Below are positions 1 through 8,766 of a DNA stretch of 64,000 bases, piece by piece (position 1 is the stretch's first letter; every line of letters begins with the position of its first letter). Made by a program: the position numbers and the translations under genes. Source of the DNA: DASUPK01 sp963736305. GTDB lineage: Bacteria; Actinomycetota; Thermoleophilia; Solirubrobacterales; 70-9. The notes under the pieces are model-generated. The model saw only the letters and a list, made by a program, of their open reading frames with translations, was not told the DNA's origin and did not search any database. The DNA lies in NCBI GenBank assembly GCA_963736305.1, contig CAVTOD010000008.1:62001-126000 (forward strand), in the 5' to 3' direction.

Positions 1-492
1 GGTCGCCGGATCGCAGGTCACGGGCGGCCTGCGCACCAGGGAGGCGGCGGGCTGTTGGGCAACCTCAGGGCTCGGCGGGACGATCTGGTCGCCACGCGGG
101 CGACCAGCGCGGGTGAGGAGAGAGCGAGTCAGGAAGCGCAGGCTGGACGGGCGGCCGAGCAGCGGTACCACTTCTTCCGCGGGCAGCGAGTAGCAGAGCA
201 TGTCCTCTCGCGCTCGTGCCCCATACTTCGCCGGGAGACCGGAGAGCACCGACGGATGCCCGAACATCTCGCCCTCGCCGAGGAGGTCGACCACGGCGTC
301 GCCATCGACGAGCTCGACCGAGCCGCGCCTGATCACCCGGATGCGGCCCTGCGCCAACTTCCCCTGCGGCACGATCATCATGCCCGCCGGAAAGAACTCC
401 ACCTCCGTCTTGGCGGCGAGCGCCTCGAGCGCCGCCTCGTCGAGCCCGCTGAAGGGATCGCGCCCCCCCAGGAACTCGGCGATGTCGTGCAT
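1..492 (-). CDS. cNMP-binding / CBS domain protein, 3' end beyond the window
   Basis: The frame runs open from ATG at 492 off the left edge (164 codons seen). Residues about 10-110 form a cyclic-nucleotide-binding-like beta barrel with FFPAGMMIVPQG, GEMFGHPSVL and LVDGDAVVDLLGEGE. The visible end, VRRPPVTCDPAT, is the usual opening of a CBS domain. The cNMP-CBS-CBS-DUF294 nucleotidyltransferase family has this order, so the missing part is probably CBS pairs plus nucleotidyltransferase; that is inference. The gene starts 8 bp after the STAS gene's stop, suggesting co-transcription. The ligand is unknown. Confidence 0.85.
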   Translation of the reverse strand, partial: MHDIAEFLGGRDPFSGLDEAALEALAAKTEVEFFPAGMMIVPQGKLAQGRIRVIRRGSVELVDGDAVVDLLGEGEMFGHPSVLSGLPAKYGARAREDMLCYSLPAEEVVPLLGRPSSLRFLTRSLLTRAGRPRGDQIVPPSPEVAQQPAASLVRRPPVTCDPAT

Positions 493-500
493 CAGCTAGA

Positions 501-881
501 TCAGCCGGAGATCTCGGCTGCGGCTTCCTCGACGGTGGGGCGGATCGGGATCACCCGGTCGATACCCATCACCGAGAGGATCCGGAGGATCTGCTCGCTG
601 GACGCGGCAACCGCCAGGTGCTCGGATCCGTCCTCCGAGTTCTGGGCCTCGCGCGAGCGCAGCAGGGCGCGCACCCCGCTGGAGTCGATGAACTCGCACT
701 CGGTCAAGTCGACCACGATGCCCTTCGAGTCGGTCGCGAGTGCGGTGTGCAGCTCACCCCGGAGCTCCTCCTCGTGCGACATGTCCACCTCGCCCGTCAC
801 CCGGACCACGTAAACGTTCTCAGGGCCGGGCCCCGAGTCGATCTCGAACTGCGGAATGTCTGCGCTTGGAGTAGCCGACAT
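501..881 (-). CDS. STAS domain anti-sigma factor antagonist
   Basis: This 126-aa protein is a single STAS domain: a beta-strand start (VYVVRVTGEVDMSH), then VDLTECEFIDSSGVRALL, in which Ser of DSSG is the residue phosphorylated in SpoIIAA/RsbV proteins. By family knowledge it would bind an RsbW-like anti-sigma kinase in its unphosphorylated form, releasing a sigma factor. No kinase is adjacent; the neighbour downstream is the cNMP/CBS protein. The start ATG has a purine-rich GAGGGGG upstream. Confidence 0.93.
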   Translation of the reverse strand: MSATPSADIPQFEIDSGPGPENVYVVRVTGEVDMSHEEELRGELHTALATDSKGIVVDLTECEFIDSSGVRALLRSREAQNSEDGSEHLAVAASSEQILRILSVMGIDRVIPIRPTVEEAAAEISG

Positions 882-935
882 ACGCCCCCTCGGACAACTG
901 AGGTAGGGATATGGTACTCGGCACGGGCAGGGGAA

Positions 936-1364
936 CTAGTGCGGGTCGAGCGCGGCGCGTGCCTTGTTCACCGCGGCCTCGATGCTTCCCTCGGACGGCC
1001 AGAACATCGGCGAATTGCCGTCGCGAACCAGCCGGTCGGCCAGGATCACCCCTCGCGGACTGACGGGCTGATTTCCTCCGACCATGTCAGCTAGGTCCCG
1101 GATCTGCGATCGAGTCTTGACCAACTGGAAATCGCGCAGGACAAGCTGCGCCCTCATGTAGTTCATCCTGGCGTGCTCCGCCGCGTCGAGCATCTCCATC
1201 AGCGCCCTGGCTACCTTTGACCGATTCTCGGGCTCGAGCAGAACGGCACTCCGGGCGATCAGCAGCCGGCTCTCCTCGGGACGCGCGCCGGCGAGCAGGC
1301 GTTCGTCGAGACTGCGTGCACGGACCCTTGCCAGGGTTCGATCCAAGACTCCCGGGCTTCCCAC
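936..1364 (-). CDS. hypothetical helical protein
   Basis: A 142-aa acidic/basic, probably all-helical protein that I do not recognise. It has no signal peptide, membrane segment or known motif. It begins with GTG 18 bp after the stop of the GGDEF-EAL gene and runs the same way, so it may be translated from the same mRNA. No good Shine-Dalgarno is visible and the start is uncertain. The codon pattern (high GC third positions) supports it as coding. Confidence 0.6.
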   Translation of the reverse strand: MGSPGVLDRTLARVRARSLDERLLAGARPEESRLLIARSAVLLEPENRSKVARALMEMLDAAEHARMNYMRAQLVLRDFQLVKTRSQIRDLADMVGGNQPVSPRGVILADRLVRDGNSPMFWPSEGSIEAAVNKARAALDPH

Positions 1365-1382
1365 GCCGATGAGTCTCCCGGA

Positions 1383-3791
1383 TCAGCGGATGGACGGCAT
1401 CGGCTGCTCGAGCAGGCGCTCGATGTGCGACACGGGCACCGGCTCGGAGAAGTGGAAGCCCTGGGCGAAACCGCAGCCGAGCGTGCTCGCCATTCGGACC
1501 TGCTCGTCGGTCTCGACGCCCTCGGCGACCACCCCGATGCCGATCGTGTTCGCCATCTCGTTGACGGCGCGGACGATGGCGGCGTCATGGGACCCCTCCG
1601 TGAGGTTCTCCACGAAGGAGCGGTCGAGCTTGATCATCGAGAGGGGCAGTCGCTTCAGATAGCCGAGAGAGGAGAAGCCCACCCCGAAGTCGTCCAGCAC
1701 CATGCGGACCCCGAGCCCCTTCAGGGATTCCAGGGTGCGCTCGACGAAGGCGGTGTCGTCCAAGAGGGTTGTTTCGGTCAGCTCGAGCCAGAGGCTCGAC
1801 GGATCGATCCTGTTCGCGCGGATGGCGCCCTCGATGTGGGAGAGGAGGTCGGGATCCGCGATTTGGCGGGCGGAGAGGTTGACCGCAACGGAGACCGGTG
1901 CCGAGTCGGGATGCAGCTGCTGCCATGCCGCCGCCTGGCGGCAGGACTGCTCGATCACCCAGCGGCCGATCGGCACGATCAGGCGCGACTCCTCGGCGAC
2001 GGGGATGAAGGCGAGCGGGCCGACCAGCCCGCGCTCGGGGTGGTTCCAGCGGAGCAGCGCCTCCATGGCGACGATGGAGCCGTCGCGGAGCTTGATCATC
2101 GGCTGGTAGTGCAGCTCGAGCTCATTCCGCTGGATCGCGCGTTGCAGGTCGTTCTCGGTCTGCATGTGCTCGATCACGCGGGAGCGCATGACCTCGTCGA
2201 AGATCTCGTAGCCGCCACGGCCGCGGTCCTTGGCGCGGTAGAGGGCGGAATCGGCGTCCCGGATCAGCGACTCCGGAGGCTCGCTCCCCTCCCCGATCGC
2301 GATCCCCACGCTGGCGCTGACGAAGTGCTCGCGCTCGCGCAGGATGAAGGGCCTCGCGAGCATCTCGGCGATTCGCTCGGCGACCCGGGTCGCGCCGCGC
2401 TCGTTCCCGATGTCCTCGGCGAGAATGGCGAACTCGTCTCCGCCGAAGCGAGCGACAGTGTCGCCCGGCCGGAGCGCCTGCTCGATGCGAGGGGCCACGG
2501 CGGCGAGGAGCTCGTCGCCGGCGGCGTGCCCGAGGCTGTCGTTCACCACCTTGAACTGGTCGAGATCGAGGAAGAGCACCGCAAGCGAGGTCTGCCGCCG
2601 CGCCGCAACGGAGAGCGCATGCTCGAGCCGGTCGAGGAAAAGGTTGCGGTTGGGAAGGCCCGTGAGCGGATCGTGCAGCGCCTCGTGCTGGGTGCGCTCC
2701 TCGGTCCGCCGCCGCTCGATCGCGTTGGCGAGGACGTTTGCGATCGCCTGCATGAAGGAGACGTCCTCCTGGCTGAACTCGCGCACGCTGCGGGAGCCGA
2801 CGCCGAGGATCCCGTATGGCTCGCCCTTGCCCTTGATCAGCACGATCACCGCGCTTCTCATCCCGGCCTTCGCCTGCAGCTCGGACTCCTCGAAGCGGTT
2901 CTCGGTCTGCCAGTCGTGGACGACCGTGGGCAGGCCGGTCGCCAGGGCGTAGCCGGACTGGGACTGGTAGCCGGTCGGCACCTTGGTCTTGCCCACCTCG
3001 TCCTCATGCAGCCCGACCGCCGAGATCAGCAGGAGCTCATCCCCGCCGGGAAGGAGCTTCATCACTCCGCCGATGTCGATGTTGAGCACCTTGTCCATCA
3101 CGAGGGTGGCCTCGTCCGTGAGCACGTCGATGTCGGCGCCTTCGAGAGCCCGCTGGCCGAAGCGCGCAACCTCCATCTGCTGGTCGGTCTGCAGCCGGCT
3201 CGACTCCTCGCTGCGCGACAGGGCGGCCGCGGTCTCGGCGAGATGGCGGCGCCGGGTGGCCTGGTTCCGCGCCTCCCAGGCGGCCAGGAGGGCCACGCAG
3301 CCCCCCGTGAACACCCCGAAGCCGCCGAGGGGAAGGCCGCCTCCGACCCCGAACGCGATAACAGAGACCGCGATCAGCTCAACGACCCCGACCACGGCGA
3401 TCGTCCGCGGCGGGTAGGAGAGGGCCGCGAACAGGAAGGGCAGCACCAGCAGCAGCATGTAGGCGCTCTCGGAACCGCCATCGAGCCCGGCAATCCCGGC
3501 GATCAACACGATGTCCGCGGTGGACCAGCCGATGAAGAAGACCTCCGAGTAGCGGTTCCGGACGATCCGCTCCAGCGGCAGGGCGCGCACCACCGGCGCG
3601 CTCAGCAGGCCGACGGCGATCACGGCGAGGATGATGACCCGGTTCGGCCGGTCCCAATTGTCGACGGCATAGAGGGCACCGCCGATGCAGACCACCACCG
3701 AGAGCCAGATGCCGACCTTGATCGAGGCGAGGCGAGTCTGGATTTCGTGCTCGGCAACGTCGCCGGCCCCCGCCGGCGCTCTCTCCCCCAT
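1383..3791 (-). CDS. membrane GAF-GGDEF-EAL cyclic di-GMP enzyme
   Basis: An 802-aa protein. About six hydrophobic segments lie in residues 22-175, a GAF-like sensor about 205-360, GGDEF about 370-530 and EAL about 545-795. The cyclase signature GGDEF is intact (450-454) with an RxxD inhibitory site five residues before it (RPGD, 441-444). The phosphodiesterase motifs are also intact: EALLRW (577-582), DDFGVG and GVVAEGVET. It may therefore both make and break c-di-GMP at the membrane; which activity dominates cannot be read. ATG at 3791 is preferred over a GTG one codon upstream. Confidence 0.95.
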   Translation of the reverse strand: MGERAPAGAGDVAEHEIQTRLASIKVGIWLSVVVCIGGALYAVDNWDRPNRVIILAVIAVGLLSAPVVRALPLERIVRNRYSEVFFIGWSTADIVLIAGIAGLDGGSESAYMLLLVLPFLFAALSYPPRTIAVVGVVELIAVSVIAFGVGGGLPLGGFGVFTGGCVALLAAWEARNQATRRRHLAETAAALSRSEESSRLQTDQQMEVARFGQRALEGADIDVLTDEATLVMDKVLNIDIGGVMKLLPGGDELLLISAVGLHEDEVGKTKVPTGYQSQSGYALATGLPTVVHDWQTENRFEESELQAKAGMRSAVIVLIKGKGEPYGILGVGSRSVREFSQEDVSFMQAIANVLANAIERRRTEERTQHEALHDPLTGLPNRNLFLDRLEHALSVAARRQTSLAVLFLDLDQFKVVNDSLGHAAGDELLAAVAPRIEQALRPGDTVARFGGDEFAILAEDIGNERGATRVAERIAEMLARPFILREREHFVSASVGIAIGEGSEPPESLIRDADSALYRAKDRGRGGYEIFDEVMRSRVIEHMQTENDLQRAIQRNELELHYQPMIKLRDGSIVAMEALLRWNHPERGLVGPLAFIPVAEESRLIVPIGRWVIEQSCRQAAAWQQLHPDSAPVSVAVNLSARQIADPDLLSHIEGAIRANRIDPSSLWLELTETTLLDDTAFVERTLESLKGLGVRMVLDDFGVGFSSLGYLKRLPLSMIKLDRSFVENLTEGSHDAAIVRAVNEMANTIGIGVVAEGVETDEQVRMASTLGCGFAQGFHFSEPVPVSHIERLLEQPMPSIR

Positions 3792-3886
3792 CACGCTGGA
3801 AGTTGCCTGGGCGATGGCTCCGATAGCTTCCCCGAGCGGCGGTGCCGCGTCATTGGCACTTCTGGGGAGATACTGAGGGCCATCAA

Positions 3887-4348
3887 ATGTACGACCAGCA
3901 CGACGTCGAGACGCTCGAGCGTCAGTTCAACGCGGCAATGGAGGAGGCCGACACCGGCTCGGCCCTGGACGCCGTAAGGCGGATCTACGACGAGTTCGGG
4001 CGCGGCGGGGAGGCCCTTGCGGCGCTCCTGCACCCGGACTTCCAGATCAGGATGGAGACGGTCTTCCTCGACGGCAAGGTCTACAAGGGCCCGCGCGGCT
4101 TCGAGACGTGGCGCGCCGACATGGACGGGCTCTTCGAGAAGGACAGCTTCAAACCGGAGGGTCTCCGCGCGGCGGCCGACGGCCGCTGGGTCGTCCTCGG
4201 CCGCCTCCAGATCACCGAGAAGGAGAGCGGCGACGATCTGGACGTGCCACTCGCCCACGTCCTCGAGCAGCGCGACCGCAAGGTGGCCAGCTTCACGGTC
4301 TACTCGGAGATCTCTGCGGCGCTCGAGTCGGTCGGCCTGCCGGTCTAG
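3887..4348 (+). CDS. SnoaL/NTF2-like protein
   Basis: A 153-aa protein with the cone-fold layout of SnoaL/ketosteroid-isomerase-like proteins: N-terminal helices (ETLERQFNAAMEE), LLHPDFQIRMETVF, GPRGFETWRADMDGLF, then strands WVVLGRLQITEKESG and HVLEQRDRKVASFTVYS. Many such proteins have no known substrate and none is assigned here. ATG at 3887 (MYDQHD) is chosen over one 45 bp upstream because family similarity starts there. Divergent from the GGDEF-EAL gene. Its TAG stop is the first three bases of a repeat module. Confidence 0.8.
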   Translation: MYDQHDVETLERQFNAAMEEADTGSALDAVRRIYDEFGRGGEALAALLHPDFQIRMETVFLDGKVYKGPRGFETWRADMDGLFEKDSFKPEGLRAAADGRWVVLGRLQITEKESGDDLDVPLAHVLEQRDRKVASFTVYSEISAALESVGLPV

Positions 4349-4383
4349 CGGCCGCTTGTGGCCGCGATCCGATGGCGAAGCCG
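4346..4383 (+). repeat. intergenic repeat, end module (copy C)
   Basis: Starts at the TAG stop of the SnoaL-like gene: TAGCGGCCGCTTGTGGCC followed by GCGATCCGATGGCGAAGCCG. The same module forms one end of the full copy at 37624-37750 and recurs inverted and more diverged at 10215-10252. It contains the palindrome GCGGCCGC. Confidence 0.85.
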
Positions 4384-4398
4384 TCCCGCAAACGCGAA

Positions 4399-4421
4399 CG
4401 GGCCCCGCTCAGAGGGGCCCG
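4399..4421. terminator. GC-rich hairpin, possible terminator
   Basis: Perfect 8-bp stem CGGGCCCC / GGGGCCCG with a 7-nt loop, 50 bp after the SnoaL-like stop. There is no T-tract. The rest of the 4349-4507 gap holds the repeat module and a weaker CACAAAC...GTTTGTG inverted pair near 4463-4496; no gene is supported there. Confidence 0.5.
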
Positions 4422-4507
4422 CTCGCTGGGGGATGTATGGGGCGTTCATATTCGGCGGCCACAAACACCGCCGCCGGATCAACGCCGTTTGTGTGGACGA
4501 GTCTTGG

Positions 4508-5038
4508 TTAGGAGCTGGAGCCGCTCGAGCTGGTTCCCGAGCTGTTGCTCTGGTCCTGGTTCTGGCCCTGCTCGGCACCCTTCGGCGGAGCGCCCGGCGG
4601 CGGTCCGCACTTGAACGTGTGGATCTCCGGCGGGCCGGCGTTCTGCATGCCCTCGGGCAGCTTGTCCTTGCAGGCCTCGTAGGCCTTCTGGACCTTCTCG
4701 CGGTCCGCCGCGCTGGGCGGCTTCGGCGGGCCTTCGCTCGGGTCGACGTGCGTGGGAGGCCCGGGCGCGCCGTTGTCCTCCATGCACTTGCGGAAGTCCT
4801 CCATCTTCTGCTGGTCGGCGGCCGAGAGGTTGCTGCGGAACATCACTCCGCCGCCCGCAGCGCCCGGTGGGGGAGCCGGCAGCGACCCCGTTCTCTGGCG
4901 GCTGTTCGACCCGCTGCTTCCGCTGCCGTTGTCCGCCATCGAGACCGCGGCGAAGCCGACTGCGGTGATCGCGGCCGCCACCAGCGACAGCCCCAGCGGT
5001 CCGAGCCGAATCGTGATCCTTCGTCTCTTCTTGTCCAT
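4508..5038 (-). CDS. membrane-anchored Pro/Ser-rich secreted protein
   Basis: A 176-aa protein. KKRRR then a hydrophobic segment (residues about 12-32) forms a signal anchor, followed by an extracellular low-complexity region. Two cysteines sit in FRKCMEDNGAPGPP and AYEACKDKLP; this paired FxxCM...ACxxLLP-like arrangement is common in uncharacterised actinobacterial exported proteins and may form a disulfide. The tail is Gln/Ser rich. ATG at 5038 is chosen because CAGGAG lies just upstream; the reading frame extends 17 codons further. Function unknown. Confidence 0.8.
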   Translation of the reverse strand: MDKKRRRITIRLGPLGLSLVAAAITAVGFAAVSMADNGSGSSGSNSRQRTGSLPAPPPGAAGGGVMFRSNLSAADQQKMEDFRKCMEDNGAPGPPTHVDPSEGPPKPPSAADREKVQKAYEACKDKLPEGMQNAGPPEIHTFKCGPPPGAPPKGAEQGQNQDQSNSSGTSSSGSSS

Positions 5039-5122
5039 CACCACTCCTGTCCGTCGAATCCCGGTCTCGCCGGGCTCGCCGACCATCAAGCCAGCCGGGG
5101 ATGAGAGGAGGCTGAGGAGGGG

Positions 5123-6028
5123 CTAAGAAGCGGCTTGAGCTTCGGGTCCGGCGACCTTGGCCGCCTGCCGCTCGGGGGCGATCCGGATCACGTTCCAGGC
5201 GAGCCCGACGCGCTCCATCCCGGCGATCAAGAGAGCCGAGGGATCGAGCTCCCAGCGGCGCAGACCGTGAACGGCGGAGCGCGGGAAGGCGTGGTGGTTG
5301 TGGTGCCAGGACTCGCCAAGGGAGGGAAGGGCGAGCCAGAAAACGTTTGTCGAGTGGTCCTCGACCTCGAACCGCCGCGTTCCGAGGAAGTGGCAGACGG
5401 AGTTGACGCTCCAGGTGACATGGTGGACGAAGAAGACGCGGACCAGCCCGCCCCAGAGCAGGCCGGTGGCCGCTCCCAGCAGGGTGCCGGTGAGCAGGAA
5501 GCCGATCGCCGCCGGAATCGCCAGGCCGAGGATCACAAGGCTGACGAATCGCCGGTTGATCAGCCGCATGCCCGGGTCCTCGTAGAGGTCGGGGGCGTAT
5601 TTCTTCCAGTCAGCGCGGCCGTGCTCGGAGAGCAGCCAGCCCATGTGGGCGTGCCAGAGGCCCTGGAGGACGCCGATCACGCCCTCGCCATGTCCGACGT
5701 GGGGGCTGTGCGGGTCGCCCTCGACATCGGTGTGCGCATGGTGCTTGCGATGGTCGGCCACCCAGGCGATCACCGATCCCTGCACGGCCATCGAACCGAG
5801 CACGGCGAAGGCGTACTCGGTCGGCTTATGGGTGCGGAACGAGCGATGGGTGAGCATCCGGTGGTACCCCACCGTGATTCCCGCGGCTGTGACGACGTAC
5901 ATGACGCCGAACACCGCCAGGTCGTGCCAGCTCACGAATCGACCCCAGAGCAGGACGATCGCCGCCAGGGTGGCGACGAAGGGCACCACCATGGCGCCGA
6001 GGTTGGCGATCTTGGCCGCTCGGTTCAT
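5123..6028 (-). CDS. membrane acyl-CoA/acyl-lipid delta-9-type desaturase
   Basis: A 301-aa integral membrane di-iron desaturase. The three histidine boxes are present: HRMLTH (56-61), HRKHHAH (93-99) and HHNHH (242-246), with about four membrane helices between. By family it inserts a cis double bond in a saturated fatty acyl chain, adjusting membrane fluidity. The ATG at 6028 is supported by a TACGCT hexamer at 6035-6040, 6 nt upstream. Transcribed away from the PucR regulator, which is the likely controller. Confidence 0.92.
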   Translation of the reverse strand: MNRAAKIANLGAMVVPFVATLAAIVLLWGRFVSWHDLAVFGVMYVVTAAGITVGYHRMLTHRSFRTHKPTEYAFAVLGSMAVQGSVIAWVADHRKHHAHTDVEGDPHSPHVGHGEGVIGVLQGLWHAHMGWLLSEHGRADWKKYAPDLYEDPGMRLINRRFVSLVILGLAIPAAIGFLLTGTLLGAATGLLWGGLVRVFFVHHVTWSVNSVCHFLGTRRFEVEDHSTNVFWLALPSLGESWHHNHHAFPRSAVHGLRRWELDPSALLIAGMERVGLAWNVIRIAPERQAAKVAGPEAQAAS

Positions 6029-6048
6029 GGTGCAAGCGTAGGCGGGGC

Positions 6049-6063
6049 AACTCACAAGGAGTT
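6049..6063. promoter_or_regulatory. palindrome in the desaturase/PucR divergent promoter
   Basis: AACTC-ACAAG-GAGTT, a 5-5-5 inverted repeat between the two divergent starts, with a third AACTC half-site at about 6076-6080. Its position near both -10-like hexamers suggests an operator for the PucR protein; that is inference. Confidence 0.4.
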
Positions 6064-6104
6064 AGGCCCAAAGCCAACTCTTCGATTGATTTATTATCAC
6101 TCGC

Positions 6105-7295
6105 ATGACAAAAACACCCGCGTCTGAGCCCTGGCACAACCTGCCCCCGGCCCTCGCCGACGCGATCGAGCCCGAGCTGCCCGAGGCGACCGCAGAGATC
6201 CTGGAGACGATCGGGCGGGAGGTCCCCGAGTACGCCCGGCCGCTCGAGGGGGCGTTCGGGGTGGCCATCCGCACCGGTGTCAGCGAGGCGCTGCGCCAGT
6301 TCGTCGAGCTGATTCGCGACCCGGAGGCCGGCAGGGAGCCCGGGCGGGACGTCTACGTCGGCCTGGGACGGGCGGAGCTGCGCGAGGGGCGGACGCTGGA
6401 TGCGCTCCAATCCGCCTACCGGGTCGGCGCCCGGGTGGCCTGGCGACGTGTCTCGGCCGCCGCGCGGCGGAGCGGGGCCGATCCGGAGGAGATCGGGCTG
6501 CTCGCCGAGGCGATCTTCGCCTACATCGACGAGCTCTCCGCGGATTCGGTCGAGGGGTACGCGCAGGCCCAGCGCGAGCAGGAGGGCGAGCGCCAGCGCC
6601 GCCGCCGCGAGCTCCTGGCCCTGCTGCTCAGTGATCCACCCGCCCCCGACGCCGAGATCCGGTCCGCGGCGCAGGCGGCGGGGTGGAGGCTGCCGCGCAG
6701 TGCCGCGCCGCTGGCGGTGGCAGAGCAGGACCTGGGGCGGGTCGGCCGCCGCCTCTCGGCGGATGCGCTCGTCGCCACCATCAGGGGAACGGGCTGCGCG
6801 CTGGTCTCCGGCGCGTCGGGCCCGACCCGCGCGGCGGAGCTCGAGCGGGCAACCCGGGGCGTCACGGCGGCGCTCGGTCCCACCGTGCCGCGCGCGGAGC
6901 TCTCGGAGGCATGGTCCATCGCCTCGGCGGCTCTGCGGGCGGTCGAGGCGGGGGCGATCGAAGCCGATGGGCTCCTCGAGGCCGAGGCACATCTGCCGGA
7001 GCTGGTGCTGTTCGAGTCGGGCGGGCTCGCCGAGCGACTGGCGCGGCGGCGCCTGGCTCCGCTCGACGACCTCACCCCCGCAGGCAGGGCGCGGATGGAG
7101 GAGACGGCGCTCGCCTTCGTCCAGCACGGCGGCAACGCGGCCGCGATGGCCCGCGCGCTCCACCTGCATCCGCAGACGATCCGCTACCGCCTCGGCCGCC
7201 TGCGTGAACTCTTCGGCGAGGAGCTCACGGATCCCGATGGGCGCTTCGAGCTCGAGCTGGCCCTCAGGTCTCGAGCTGCGGTAACTCGAGACTGA
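6105..7295 (+). CDS. PucR-family transcriptional regulator
   Basis: A 396-aa protein ending in the PucR C-terminal helix-turn-helix (residues about 335-390): HGGNAAAMARALHLHPQTIR, YRLGRLRELFG and DPDGRFELELALR. The N-terminal half is the helical region (REVPEYARPLEGAFGVAIR...) found in actinobacterial PucR proteins linked to lipid genes. TATTAT at 6092-6097 lies 7 nt before ATG, so the message is probably leaderless. Divergent from the desaturase gene, its likely target. The 3' end overlaps the histidine-kinase 3' end by 32 bp. Confidence 0.93.
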   Translation: MTKTPASEPWHNLPPALADAIEPELPEATAEILETIGREVPEYARPLEGAFGVAIRTGVSEALRQFVELIRDPEAGREPGRDVYVGLGRAELREGRTLDALQSAYRVGARVAWRRVSAAARRSGADPEEIGLLAEAIFAYIDELSADSVEGYAQAQREQEGERQRRRRELLALLLSDPPAPDAEIRSAAQAAGWRLPRSAAPLAVAEQDLGRVGRRLSADALVATIRGTGCALVSGASGPTRAAELERATRGVTAALGPTVPRAELSEAWSIASAALRAVEAGAIEADGLLEAEAHLPELVLFESGGLAERLARRRLAPLDDLTPAGRARMEETALAFVQHGGNAAAMARALHLHPQTIRYRLGRLRELFGEELTDPDGRFELELALRSRAAVTRD

Positions 7296-8766
7296 CCACC
7301 GCGCCGCCGTCCCCGGCGTTCGAGGCCCGGGCGCTGCCACCGTGCTCCTCGGCGACGCGCTGCACGATCGCCAGGCCAAGGCCGGAGCCGGGCTTGCCCC
7401 GGGCGTCGTCGGAGCGCCAGAAGCGGTCGAAGACCTTGTCGAGGTCTCCCGCCGGGAACCCGGGACCATGGTCGCGGACGGTGACACGACCATCCCGCAC
7501 CGCCACGTCGATCTTCCCGGCGGGCGGGCTCCACTTGCACGCGTTGTCGAGCATGTTCGAGATCGCCCGGCCCAGGCGTTGAGCGTCGGCGTGGACCAGC
7601 GTGGGTTGGAGGTCCTGCTCGAAATGGATCTCGCGCGCGCGGCGCTGGGCGCGTTCGATCGCGTCGCGAGTGAGCTCGTCGAGCGCGACGTCCTGACGCG
7701 CGATCGCGTCCTGGCCGGGCGCTCGCGCCAGCTCCACGACGTCGCCGACCAGCTCGGTCATCTCCTCGAGCTCCTGCGTCAGATCCGCAACCAGTCGCTT
7801 GCGCTCCGCCGGGTCGATTTGCTCCGCCCGGCCGAGGGTCTCGATGTTGGTCCGCAGAGTGGCCAGGGGGGTGCGCAGCTCGTGCGATGCGTCGGCGACG
7901 AACCGGCGCTGGGCGGCCTCGGAGACCTCGAGCGCGGCCATCATCTCGTTGAAGCTCGCGGCGAGCCGCCCGAGCTCGTCGTCCCCCCGAACCTCGATCC
8001 GGTGGGTGAGGTCATGGGTGCGCGCGACCTCCTCGGCCGCGGCGGAGACCTCGCCCGCAGGCGCGAGCGCCGCCCGCGCCACGAACGGGCCGAGCGCCGC
8101 CGCCAGCGCGATGCCTCCGGCGCTCACCGCGGCCAGGATGAGGATCAGCGTGTCGAGGGTGTGATTGGTGTCCTCGAGGGACCGCGCGACCTGGATGGCG
8201 CCCCCCATCGGGAGTGGCTGTGTGAGCACCCGCAGCGAGGTGCCGTGAGCGTCGACGTCGCGGAAGCTGGCATCGCCACCGCTCGTGGCGAGCGTGCGGT
8301 CAGTACTGGAGATGGGGATCTGGAACTGGGAGCCGATGTCCGTCACTGCCGAGCCGTCGGGCCCGATCAGCTGGGCCAGGGCAGCAGGCGCACCCGGGCC
8401 TGGCGCCGGAACGGCCCGCTCGAGGAAGAACCGGTCGCCGCGCTCGGGCTGCCCCTTGGAGCCCTTCCGGCCCTTTGCCGGAGGCTTGATTCCCGGCGGC
8501 AGCGGGAGGGGCTTGTCGTTCGGTGGGACGCTTCCGGCGCCCTGTGCCGTTCCGACCGTCACCGGCCCCTGAACGGAGCCGCCGGCGATCGCCGGTGCGA
8601 CCTGCTCGGCGCGCTGGGAAACCACGTCGGCCTGGTGGCGGAGGTCGTTGTCGATGTCGCCCCGCAGACGGTCCCGGACGAGTGTGTAGACGAGGCCGGA
8701 GGCGAGCAGGACCGCGAACGCCACGGCGAGCGCGGAGAGCAGGGCGAGCCGTCGCCGCAGGCTCAC
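7264..8766 (-). CDS. two-component sensor histidine kinase
   Basis: A 500-aa kinase. TM1 at about 7-29, an extracytoplasmic sensor about 30-203, TM2 about 205-228, HAMP about 229-282, HisKA with phospho-acceptor H295 in FVADASHELRTPL, then HATPase_c with N box DNACKWSPP, G1 VRDHGPGFP and G2 GSGLGLAIVQ. The layout resembles MprB/PrrB-like actinobacterial kinases. The GTG start overlaps the regulator's stop as GTGA, indicating translational coupling. The signal is unknown; the exported lipoprotein upstream in the operon is a candidate partner. Confidence 0.96.
   Translation of the reverse strand: MSLRRRLALLSALAVAFAVLLASGLVYTLVRDRLRGDIDNDLRHQADVVSQRAEQVAPAIAGGSVQGPVTVGTAQGAGSVPPNDKPLPLPPGIKPPAKGRKGSKGQPERGDRFFLERAVPAPGPGAPAALAQLIGPDGSAVTDIGSQFQIPISSTDRTLATSGGDASFRDVDAHGTSLRVLTQPLPMGGAIQVARSLEDTNHTLDTLILILAAVSAGGIALAAALGPFVARAALAPAGEVSAAAEEVARTHDLTHRIEVRGDDELGRLAASFNEMMAALEVSEAAQRRFVADASHELRTPLATLRTNIETLGRAEQIDPAERKRLVADLTQELEEMTELVGDVVELARAPGQDAIARQDVALDELTRDAIERAQRRAREIHFEQDLQPTLVHADAQRLGRAISNMLDNACKWSPPAGKIDVAVRDGRVTVRDHGPGFPAGDLDKVFDRFWRSDDARGKPGSGLGLAIVQRVAEEHGGSARASNAGDGGAVVSLELPQLET

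Noticed and set aside
1425..3977. 850-aa plus-strand open frame
   Set aside because: It is antisense to the GGDEF-EAL gene, with Asp/His/Gly/Arg-rich, motif-free translation typical of high-GC shadow frames.
4358..5104. 248-aa plus-strand frame
   Set aside because: It overlaps the repeat, a hairpin and the antisense of the Cys-pair secreted protein; composition is not protein-like.
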